Assembly: GCA_903879875.1 (NCBI GenBank)
Contig: CAIRNC010000171.1
Span: 1-8,827 of the forward strand
Direction: 5' to 3'
DNA: 8,827 bases
Source of the DNA: an uncultured Bacteroidota bacterium
Lineage (GTDB): Bacteria > Bacteroidota > Bacteroidia > Flavobacteriales > Flavobacteriaceae
In this document: piece by piece, positions 1 through 6,100 of the stretch
Numbering within the stretch: the first letter of the stretch is position 1
How the letters are laid out: each line of letters begins with the position of its first letter
The notes under the pieces: model-generated
Seen by the model: the letters and a program-made list of their open reading frames with translations, nothing else
Databases searched by the model: none
What the model was told of the DNA's origin: nothing
Made by a program: the position numbers and the translations under genes

Positions 1-233
1 AAATAAATTTTAAAATTATTTCTATAGAATATCTCAACTAATATGTTCTGAATCAATATAATTAAAGAGAAAGTGTAGATTGAATATAAAATATAAAGTC
101 CCCATGTATAATCTGTTTTAATTGGCGAATGAAATAGTTTTCCAATATTCCATAAAAAAAATATCAAAGCATAATAAATAAATAATTGCAATGTACTGAT
201 TAGAAATCCGAAAATTAAAATTCTTTTTAACAT
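1..233 (-). CDS. Partial hypothetical membrane protein (N-terminal 77 residues; 3' end outside window)
   Basis: An open frame begins at an ATG at 231-233 and stays open to the window edge, so the C-terminus is missing. The visible 77 residues start MLKRILIFGF and contain two strongly hydrophobic segments, at about residues 4-28 and 46-70, separated by a short polar stretch (GKLFHSPIKTDYTW). The first could be a transmembrane helix or an uncleaved signal anchor. I do not recognise a family, and no catalytic motif is visible. The ATG lies 7 bases after the stop of the upstream SAM-hydrolase-family gene on the same strand, so co-transcription is likely. Frame continuity, the close spacing and the clean two-helix pattern support a real gene, but function is unknown. 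Short AT-rich membrane-like frames can arise by chance, so confidence is moderate. Confidence 0.6.
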   Translation of the reverse strand, partial: MLKRILIFGFLISTLQLFIYYALIFFLWNIGKLFHSPIKTDYTWGLYILYSIYTFSLIILIQNILVEIFYRNNFKIY

Positions 234-240
234 TTATAAA

Positions 241-1089
241 TTATTTAAACTCAACAACAATTGTATCTCGATACCCTAATCCTAGTAGGCTAGTGGCGCT
301 TCCAACGCGCATTGGGTTACTTCTAAAAATAGCAATTTCTAAAAATCCAGCTTCGTTAAAAATAGCCAATTTATCGCCTTCATAATTCTTAATTTCATAA
401 TTACTTGCATTGGCAATGTCAGAATATTTTGCCCATATATTTTTTATTGGACTCGATTTTTTTTGATTTCGTTTTTGCAATAGCGGAATTTCATACGGGC
501 GACCTTGAGCTACTTCTAAAAAGGTTTTTTTAGAAATATTGGTCACTACATATCCAAAGTGATCAATATAAATCACAAATCCTTTAATCGAATTTTTATC
601 TGGAGCAACAACAGCTTGTAACTCGGTAACGTGTTTGATTTCGTCAATTTCTTTCCCAATTACGTTCAGCAAACCGCCTTTTGCAATATGGCAGGCAACT
701 GTTACAAAAACGTCCAAATCGGTGGCATCAGTTGGCAAACGGTCGTGAATATTGATACTAACAATTTTTTCAGGTTTCATTTTTTGCGTAAGCATACTCA
801 AAATTCCATTATCGGCACAGATGAAATAATGGCCGTTCCAAAACATTGCTAGGTGTTGGTTTTCTTTGTTTAATTCGGCATCCACACCAATTAAATGAAC
901 CGTTCCTTTTGGAAAATTCAAATAAGAAGCACTGATAATGTAGCTGGCTTCGGTGGTGTTGAACGGGTCAATATCGTTAGAAATGTCAACAATAGTAGCT
1001 GTTGGAAATTCTGTCAAAATTTTTCCTTTCAACGCACCAACAAAGTGGTCTTTCAATCCATAATCGGTCGTAAGGGTAATTATTGACAT
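241..1089 (-). CDS. SAM hydroxide adenosyltransferase / DUF62 (chlorinase-fluorinase superfamily) protein
   Basis: This 282-aa protein belongs to the DUF62 family, whose characterised members hydrolyse S-adenosylmethionine to adenosine and methionine, probably in the cytoplasm. The N-terminus MSIITLTTDYGLKDHFVGAL carries the family signature TTD(Y/F)G..D..VG..KG. ADNGIL (92-97) matches the PDNGLL segment. IDHFGYVVTNI (175-185) matches the ID.FGN..TNI substrate-site motif, and RVGSATSLLGL (261-271) matches the C-terminal signature. Length is normal for the family. The water-activating Asp-Arg-His triad known from archaeal members looks incomplete. Asp70 is present, but by-eye alignment puts Asn77 where Arg is expected and Thr123 where His is expected, so catalysis as SAM hydrolase is uncertain. 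The ATG at 1087-1089 gives the family N-terminus directly. It is divergent from phoH and probably heads a unit with the downstream membrane gene. Confidence 0.9.
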   Translation of the reverse strand: MSIITLTTDYGLKDHFVGALKGKILTEFPTATIVDISNDIDPFNTTEASYIISASYLNFPKGTVHLIGVDAELNKENQHLAMFWNGHYFICADNGILSMLTQKMKPEKIVSINIHDRLPTDATDLDVFVTVACHIAKGGLLNVIGKEIDEIKHVTELQAVVAPDKNSIKGFVIYIDHFGYVVTNISKKTFLEVAQGRPYEIPLLQKRNQKKSSPIKNIWAKYSDIANASNYEIKNYEGDKLAIFNEAGFLEIAIFRSNPMRVGSATSLLGLGYRDTIVVEFK

Positions 1090-1195
1090 AAATTTGTTTA
1101 TAAATAATATAACAACTTCTATTTAATTTTCATTAAATTTGAGAATTGCAAATCTAATAATTATCAACGATTATTTTTAATTAAATCTACCTCAA
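1090..1195. promoter_or_regulatory. Divergent intergenic region between the SAM-hydrolase-family gene and phoH
   Basis: This 106-bp AT-rich spacer must hold the promoters of two divergent genes. Sequences fitting the Bacteroidota -7 element TAnnTTTG occur on the plus strand at 1089-1096 and 1134-1141 (both TAAATTTG). On the minus strand one occurs at 1149-1156 (TAGATTTG). None has a TTG -33 element at a convincing distance, so these are only candidates. A 7-bp inverted repeat, ATTTAAT/ATTAAAT (1121-1127 and 1132-1138), lies in the middle but consists only of A and T. Confidence 0.3.
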
Positions 1196-2146
1196 TTGAA
1201 CGAAAGAATTATTGAACTCATCGACATTGCTCCAAAAGATTTTTGGGGCACCCAAGATACACATCTTGAAACTATTAAAAAGTATTATCCGAAACTAAAA
1301 ATTGTTGCTCGTGGCACTACAATTAAGGCTTTTGGCGAAAAAGAAATCCTTGATGAATTTGAAAATCGCTTTAATAGATTGATGGTTCACTTTACGCGCT
1401 ATAATACGATTGACAATAATGTGATTGATCGTGTGATTCAAAGTGATATGCAAGATGATAAAAAAGCATTTGACCATGACAAAATTTTGGTACATGGAGT
1501 AGGAGGTAAGATTATTAAAGCAATGACCGCCAATCAACAATTGCTGGTTGATACCATGTCGAAAAACGATATGGTGTTTGCCGTTGGTCCAGCTGGAACC
1601 GGAAAAACATATACTGGTGTTGCCATGGCTGTAAAAGCTTTGAAAGAAAAACAAGTAAAAAGGATTATCCTAACTCGTCCCGCAGTCGAGGCAGGCGAAA
1701 ATCTTGGTTTTCTTCCAGGCGATATGAAAGAAAAATTAGATCCCTACATGCAACCTTTGTATGATGCTTTGCGCGATATGTTGCCAAACGAAAAACTCGA
1801 AGATTATATTCTAAAAGGTATTATTCAAATTGCCCCTTTGGCATTCATGCGTGGTAGAACGCTCGATCATGCCTTTGTAATTCTTGATGAAGCACAAAAT
1901 ACAACGCATTCTCAAATGAAAATGTTTCTAACCCGTATGGGGAAAAGTGCTAAGTTTATGATTACAGGCGACCCTGGTCAAGTTGATTTGCCAAGACGTA
2001 CTATTTCGGGACTAAAAGAAGCATTATTAGTACTAAAAGACATTGAAGGTATCGGAATCATTTATCTGGATGACAAAGATATTGTGCGCCACCGATTGGT
2101 GAAAAAAGTAATTGATGCCTACAAACAAATTGAGAATACAGATTGA
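1196..2146 (+). CDS. phoH: PhoH-like (YbeZ-type) P-loop ATPase
   Basis: This 316-aa cytoplasmic ATPase is of the PhoH family, associated in bacteria with RNA metabolism and phosphate or stress responses. Residues about 33-68 (KLKIVARGTTIKAFGEKEIL...) resemble the KH-like RNA-binding module found before the PhoH domain in YbeZ-type proteins. The Walker A motif GPAGTGKT is at 131-138, followed by RPAVEAGENLGFLPGD (161-176). Walker B VILDEAQN is at 228-235, and the conserved ITGDPGQVDLP is at 256-266. Length is normal. No ATG exists between the in-frame stop at 1178-1180 and the conserved N-terminus, so the TTG at 1196-1198 (protein beginning NERIIELIDIAP) is the probable start. The precise RNA substrate is not known. 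It is divergent from the DUF62 gene and convergent with the DUF2892 gene, whose stop codon is 8 bp away. Confidence 0.95.
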   Translation: MNERIIELIDIAPKDFWGTQDTHLETIKKYYPKLKIVARGTTIKAFGEKEILDEFENRFNRLMVHFTRYNTIDNNVIDRVIQSDMQDDKKAFDHDKILVHGVGGKIIKAMTANQQLLVDTMSKNDMVFAVGPAGTGKTYTGVAMAVKALKEKQVKRIILTRPAVEAGENLGFLPGDMKEKLDPYMQPLYDALRDMLPNEKLEDYILKGIIQIAPLAFMRGRTLDHAFVILDEAQNTTHSQMKMFLTRMGKSAKFMITGDPGQVDLPRRTISGLKEALLVLKDIEGIGIIYLDDKDIVRHRLVKKVIDAYKQIENTD

Positions 2147-2154
2147 TAAATAAC

Positions 2155-2340
2155 TCAATCTTTTACACCTAATTTAGTCAATATCGTGTCCAATAAGCAC
2201 CAATTGGTTATGGATGATTGCAATAAATTTGCACCAACAAATGTGGTTAGCCAAAGCCAATTTTGACTTACATATACGGATAAAGCTAAGCTTAGCAAAA
2301 TGATTGTTCCTGCAAATGCGTGGATGATTCTATTTTTCAT
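2155..2340 (-). CDS. DUF2892 (YgaP-like transmembrane domain) small membrane protein
   Basis: This 61-aa protein begins MKNRIIHAFAGTIILLSLAL. It has two hydrophobic helices at about residues 8-24 and 26-44 and a conserved-looking tail, ITNWCLLDTILTKLGVK, typical of the DUF2892 family (the membrane domain of YgaP-like proteins). The family Cys is present in NWCLLD; its role is not established. The ATG at 2338-2340 is preferred over an in-frame TTG 21 bases upstream, because family members start with MKNRI-like sequence. It is the last gene of the minus-strand efflux cluster, 53 bp after the PII-like gene. No terminator is visible in the 8 bp before the converging phoH stop. Its whole length may be covered by the phoH 3' untranslated region. 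A role beside the pump is inferred only from position. Confidence 0.85.
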   Translation of the reverse strand: MKNRIIHAFAGTIILLSLALSVYVSQNWLWLTTFVGANLLQSSITNWCLLDTILTKLGVKD

Positions 2341-2352
2341 AATGTTAATAGC

Positions 2353-2382
2353 GAGGTACAAAACAATCTTGTCCTCTTTTTT
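2353..2382 (+). terminator. Rho-independent terminator, probably for phoH
   Basis: On the plus strand GAGG-t-ACAA (2353-2361, one bulged T) pairs with TTGTCCTC (2369-2376) around a 7-base loop. The stem is followed at once by six T (2377-2382). There is no T tract on the minus-strand side, so orientation is plus. It lies about 210 bp after the phoH stop, on the far side of the oppositely oriented DUF2892 gene. The stem is short (8 bp, 4 G-C pairs), so strength is uncertain. Confidence 0.6.
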
Positions 2383-2393
2383 AGATTAGTTGA

Positions 2394-2699
2394 TTAATTT
2401 GATTTTTCAATATTTAAAACCGCAATATGAATGTGCGAAATTGTTTCTTGTTTTTCATTGAATTTTTCAGTCAAATCAAACACGATGTTCACGTTTTCAA
2501 TTGGAACAAATGCATAAAACCAAACCGATTCATTTTCTTGCACAGTGCTTGCAAACCAGTTGCTTTCTAACTCATCGCCAGAATTATCTTTAAAACCTTT
2601 CACAGCTTTATAAGAAAAAGATTTTACCGATGCTTTTTTTAGAATTTGCTTGATGTCTTTTTCAAATTCTTGGATGGATGTTATTAAAAGTAGTTTCAT
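2394..2699 (-). CDS. Hypothetical 101-aa protein with PII-like (ferredoxin-fold) pattern, in RND efflux cluster
   Basis: No family is identified with certainty. The 101-aa soluble protein has the strand-helix-strand-strand-helix-strand order expected of PII-like/ferredoxin-like folds. KLLLITSI (2-9) fits strand 1, EFEKDIKQILKKA (11-23) helix 1, and SFSYKAVKGF (27-36) strand 2. A polar loop follows at about 37-56, where PII proteins carry the T-loop. VWFYAFV (59-65) fits strand 3, ENVNIVFDLTEKFNEK (68-83) helix 2, and HIHIAVLNI (89-97) strand 4. Length matches PII-like proteins (about 95-115 aa). PII-like genes beside RND heavy-metal efflux operons are documented, for example the PII-NG group, which fits the position here between an RND pump gene and DUF2892. 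There is no signal peptide. The ATG at 2697-2699 starts directly at strand 1. The ligand and partner are unknown, and the fold assignment is by eye only. Confidence 0.75.
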   Translation of the reverse strand: MKLLLITSIQEFEKDIKQILKKASVKSFSYKAVKGFKDNSGDELESNWFASTVQENESVWFYAFVPIENVNIVFDLTEKFNEKQETISHIHIAVLNIEKSN

Positions 2700-2704
2700 T
2701 TTTT

Positions 2705-2825
2705 AAAAAGGTTATGAGGTTTATGAAAAGGGTTTAAAGTTTATAAAAAGGTAATGAGGTTTATGGAAAGTTTATAAGGTTTTTCATATATAACCTTATA
2801 AACTCATTACCTCATAAACCTTTTT
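2705..2825. repeat. Heptad-repeat spacer forming a large imperfect hairpin
   Basis: This element fills nearly the whole gap between the pump gene and the PII-like gene. Heptads of one family recur on the plus strand: GTTATGA (2711), GTTTATG (2719), GTTTAAA (2732), GTTTATA (2739), GTAATGA (2751), GTTTATG (2759) and GTTTATA (2770). The right side is the inverse of the left. GTTTATAAGGTT (2770-2781) pairs perfectly with 2792-2803 around a 10-base loop. GGTAATGA (2750-2757) pairs with TCATTACC (2804-2811). The outer AAAAAGGTTATGAGG (2705-2719) pairs with 2810-2825 with a one-base bulge. The pairings partly compete, so alternative folds are possible. In the minus-strand transcript the structure would begin about 3 bases after the pump stop and end about 5 bases before the next ATG. 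Confidence 0.85.
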
Positions 2826-2828
2826 AAT

Positions 2829-5800
2829 CTATTTTTCCCATTTTTTTCTTTCCGTTATATAATAGATTATTGGCACTACCAATAGCGTTAAAACCGTTGA
2901 TACAATAGCACCAAACACTAACGAAATTGCCAATCCTTGGAAAATAGGATCAAATAAGATGATGGATGCTCCAATAACTACTGCTCCAGTTGTCAATAAA
3001 ATGGGCGTTGTACGAACTGCTCCAGCTTCAATAATAGCTTGTTTTAAAGGAGTTCCTTCGTTCAGTCGAATTTCGATGAAGTCAATCAGCAGGACTGAAT
3101 TCCTGACCATTACTCCAGCCAACGCAATCATTCCGATAAAAGAGGTTGCTGTAAAAAAGGCTCCCAATAACCAATGTCCAAATACAATCCCAATTAATGA
3201 AAGTGGAATAGCAAGCATCATAACAATTGGTGTTTTAAAGTTTTGGAACCAACCCACAATTAGCATATAAATTATGACAATCACAACACCAAAAGCTACT
3301 CCTAAATCACGGAAAACTTCTAAAGTTATTTGCCATTCTCCATCCCATTTTACTGTAAAATCACTTTCGTCTGTAGGTTGTTCCATATACAATTCACTAA
3401 CTTTGTAACCTTTTGGGACGTTCATTTTAGTTAGTTTTTCGTTCATTCCTAAAATGGCATATACGGGACTTTCCATACCTCCAGCCATATCGGCAGTAAC
3501 ATAAACCACGCGTTTTTGGTCTTTTCTGTAAATGGTTTTTTGTAAAGTATCACGAACCACTTTAACCAAATCGCTCACTGGAATCATATTGCCTTGACTT
3601 CCTTTTATTTTTAGGTTTTGAATGTCTTGCATGCTTGTTTTGTCTTTGTCATCAAGTGATAATACAATTCCAACATTGTCATTCGAGTTTTCATCATATA
3701 AATTAGAAACGGGATATTCTTTCAATAAATAAGTCAAATTTCCAACCACTTGTTGCGGTGCAATTCCGTTTAGCATGGCTTTTTCTTTATCTACTTCCAA
3801 TTTGTATTCCACTTGATTGTCTTCGACTGTCCAATCAATATCTACAATATCAGAGGTGTTTTTTAGAATAGCTGCCACCTGATCGGCTACTTTTATTTGT
3901 TCGTTATAATTAGGTCCATAAATCTCAGCAACCAAAGTCGATAAAACAGGAGGTCCTGGCGGCACTTCAATTACTTTTACATTGGCTCCATATTTTTTTG
4001 CAATTTTCTGAATTTCAGGACGGACAATTTTTGCAATATCGTGACTTTGCAGGCTTCTGTCTTCTTTATGCAATAAATTCACTTGGATATCAGCCATATT
4101 GCTACCACCACGCAAATCGTAATGACGAACCAATCCGTTGAAGGTAATTGGAGCCGAAGTGCCTATATAATTTTGATAACTAACTACTTCAGGTTGCGTT
4201 GATAAATATTGTGCAATTTCTTTGGTTACCGCTGCAGTGCGTTCTAGAGTAGCTCCTTCGGGCATGTCAATCACAATTTGAAATTCATTTTTATTGTCAA
4301 AAGGCAACATTTTTACTAAAACCGATTTGGTGAAAAACATCGTTAGAGAGCCAAGTAATAATATTACCGTTACGATTAATAAAATACGTCGTTTTGAACT
4401 GCTTTCTAATAAAGGACGCTCCAGTTTATTGTATATTTTATATACCCAACTGGTTTCCATTCCTTCTTCGTGTTTGTGTTTTTGCTCGTCTTTTTCTTGC
4501 AACAAATGATAACCCAAATAAGGGGTTACGGTCAATGCTACAAATAAAGAAAGTAACATCGCAATCGAAGCACCAATCGGCATCGGGCTCATATATGGTC
4601 CCATCATTCCGGAAACAAAAGCCATTGGCAATATCGCTGCAATAACCGTAAATGTTGCCAAAATCGTTGGATTTCCCACTTCATTGATAGCGTAAATAGC
4701 TGCTTGCTTGAAAGGCAGTCGCTTCATCTTGAAATGGCGGTGCATATTTTCGGCAATGATTATACTGTCATCTACGACAATTCCCACAACGAAAACTAGG
4801 GCAAAAAGGGTAATTCTATTCAAGGTATAGCCTAATAAATAATAGGCAAAAAGCGTCAAAGCAAATGTCAACGGCACCGAGAAGAAAACTACTAATCCGC
4901 CTCGCCATCCCATGGCCAAAATCACTAAAAAGGTTACTGCAATAATAGCAATTCCCAAGTGCATCAACAATTCGCCTACTTTATCTGATGCGGTTTCACC
5001 ATAATTTCTGGTTACTTCAACATGAACATCATTAGGAATGGTCGTTTTCTTTAATTGTTCAACTCTAGCAATGATTTTTTCGGATATTTTCATTGCATCT
5101 GCTCCTTTTACTTTTCCAATAGAAATAGTAACTGCAGGATATTCTGATTTAGCGGTTTTGAATTTTTCATTCGCTTTTCCATATCCAAAAGATACATAAC
5201 TTCGAGCAGTAGAAGCACCATCTTCAACTGTAGCCACTTGTTTTAAATAGACAGGCATGTTTTTATTTACACCCACAACCAAACTTTCAACATCTTCGGC
5301 ACTCGAAAGGAATTTGCCTGTAGTAACAAGATATTCTTGGTCATTATTTACAAAACTTCCCGATTGCGAGCTGCCATTATTTGCTTGAATCATTCCCATA
5401 ATTCCTAAAGCATCCACGCCATTTTCGGCCATTTTATCTTTGTCGAGAACGACTTTCAATTCTCTATTTCGACCACCAATTTCTTTCGTAATCGCAACGT
5501 CTTTTACTTTCTCAATCTCCGAAGTTACTTCCTCAGCAATTTGTCGCAACTGAAAATCATCTTGACTTTCGCTCCATAAAGTCAAACCCAACATCGGAAC
5601 ATCATCAATAGAACGTGTTTTAACCATTGGTTTATACACGCCTTTTGGGAACATATCCTCGTGTTTGGCTAATTCGTCATACAATTTTACATACGAACGC
5701 TCCACATCTTGTCCTACAAAGAATTGGACAATCAACATGGCTTGACCGTTCATTGCCATCGTATGCACGTGCTCCACGCCTTTGATATTCGAAATAATTT

Positions 5801-6020
5801 TCTCCAAAGGTTTTGCCACACGATTTTCTACTTCCGTTGGGCTTGCTCCTGGATAGCCTACCATAACGTCGGCCATTGGAACATTAATTTGTGGTTCTTC
5901 TTCCCTTGGAATCAAAAACGAACTGTAAACACCAATAATCATTAAAGCTACCATCAATAAAATGGTTAGTTTTGAATTGATGAAAAAATGAGCAATTTTA
6001 CCTGATATACCTTCTTGCAT
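2829..6020 (-). CDS. RND-family efflux pump, inner-membrane permease (AcrB/ACR_tran superfamily)
   Basis: This 1063-aa inner-membrane proton/substrate antiporter is the engine of a tripartite efflux complex. It shows the duplicated RND plan. TM1 (about 17-36) is followed by a large periplasmic porter loop (about 40-345) and TM2-6 (350-505). A charged cytoplasmic linker (about 508-543) leads to TM7 (545-563), a second periplasmic loop (about 565-900) and TM8-12 (905-1056). PREEEPQINVP (38-48) follows TM1. VVGIVVDDSIIIAEN (411-425) contains the Asp417-Asp418 pair matching the proton-relay aspartates of AcrB TM4. In TM10, VMVRNSVLLIDF (970-981) has Arg973 where AcrB has its essential Lys. Length and TM order are complete. 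The ATG at 6018-6020 gives the normal short cytoplasmic N-terminus. It lies between the adaptor gene and the PII-like gene. The substrate cannot be assigned: the Asp-Asp pair fits hydrophobe/amphiphile pumps better than CusA-type metal pumps, but family resemblance alone does not settle it. Confidence 0.95.
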   Translation of the reverse strand: MQEGISGKIAHFFINSKLTILLMVALMIIGVYSSFLIPREEEPQINVPMADVMVGYPGASPTEVENRVAKPLEKIISNIKGVEHVHTMAMNGQAMLIVQFFVGQDVERSYVKLYDELAKHEDMFPKGVYKPMVKTRSIDDVPMLGLTLWSESQDDFQLRQIAEEVTSEIEKVKDVAITKEIGGRNRELKVVLDKDKMAENGVDALGIMGMIQANNGSSQSGSFVNNDQEYLVTTGKFLSSAEDVESLVVGVNKNMPVYLKQVATVEDGASTARSYVSFGYGKANEKFKTAKSEYPAVTISIGKVKGADAMKISEKIIARVEQLKKTTIPNDVHVEVTRNYGETASDKVGELLMHLGIAIIAVTFLVILAMGWRGGLVVFFSVPLTFALTLFAYYLLGYTLNRITLFALVFVVGIVVDDSIIIAENMHRHFKMKRLPFKQAAIYAINEVGNPTILATFTVIAAILPMAFVSGMMGPYMSPMPIGASIAMLLSLFVALTVTPYLGYHLLQEKDEQKHKHEEGMETSWVYKIYNKLERPLLESSSKRRILLIVTVILLLGSLTMFFTKSVLVKMLPFDNKNEFQIVIDMPEGATLERTAAVTKEIAQYLSTQPEVVSYQNYIGTSAPITFNGLVRHYDLRGGSNMADIQVNLLHKEDRSLQSHDIAKIVRPEIQKIAKKYGANVKVIEVPPGPPVLSTLVAEIYGPNYNEQIKVADQVAAILKNTSDIVDIDWTVEDNQVEYKLEVDKEKAMLNGIAPQQVVGNLTYLLKEYPVSNLYDENSNDNVGIVLSLDDKDKTSMQDIQNLKIKGSQGNMIPVSDLVKVVRDTLQKTIYRKDQKRVVYVTADMAGGMESPVYAILGMNEKLTKMNVPKGYKVSELYMEQPTDESDFTVKWDGEWQITLEVFRDLGVAFGVVIVIIYMLIVGWFQNFKTPIVMMLAIPLSLIGIVFGHWLLGAFFTATSFIGMIALAGVMVRNSVLLIDFIEIRLNEGTPLKQAIIEAGAVRTTPILLTTGAVVIGASIILFDPIFQGLAISLVFGAIVSTVLTLLVVPIIYYITERKKWEK

Positions 6021-6030
6021 ATTATTTTTT

Positions 6031-6058
6031 GTTTAAAGTTTAAAGTTTCAGGTTATAT
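6031..6058. repeat. Four in-phase tandem heptads between adaptor and pump genes
   Basis: The 80-bp spacer between the adaptor and pump genes contains GTTTAAA (6031-6037), GTTTAAA (6038-6044), GTTTCAG (6045-6051) and GTTATAT (6052-6058) directly abutting. They are degenerate copies of one 7-bp unit and resemble the heptads in the spacer at 2705-2825. The rest of the spacer shows no clear signal. Function is unknown. Confidence 0.7.
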
Positions 6059-6100
6059 CCCAAAACTGAACACTATTATTTATCCTTTTTTGAATACTAT

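Noticed and set aside
1121..1138. A 7-bp inverted repeat, ATTTAAT/ATTAAAT, in the divergent spacer.
   Set aside because: It is pure A/T in very AT-rich DNA and has no T tract or promoter geometry, so chance is a sufficient explanation.
1295..1654. Minus-strand open frame inside phoH.
   Set aside because: It is antisense to conserved PhoH coding sequence including the Walker A motif, and the product has no recognisable features.
2341..2361. Extension of the DUF2892 protein to a TTG at 2359-2361.
   Set aside because: The extension lies inside the predicted plus-strand terminator hairpin, and family members start with MKNRI-like sequence, which matches the ATG at 2338-2340.
2705..2825. CRISPR array as an explanation for the regularly repeated units in the spacer.
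   Set aside because: The units are 7 bp, degenerate, without unique spacers, and arranged as an inverted repeat, unlike CRISPR direct repeats.
5709..5945. Plus-strand open frames opposite the pump, adaptor and tolC-like genes (for example 2959-3270, 5709-5945, 7353-7655), and plus-strand 631-852 and 895-1086 opposite the DUF62 gene.
   Set aside because: They lie wholly antisense to strongly supported genes, their products resemble no family, and they follow from codon bias on the other strand.
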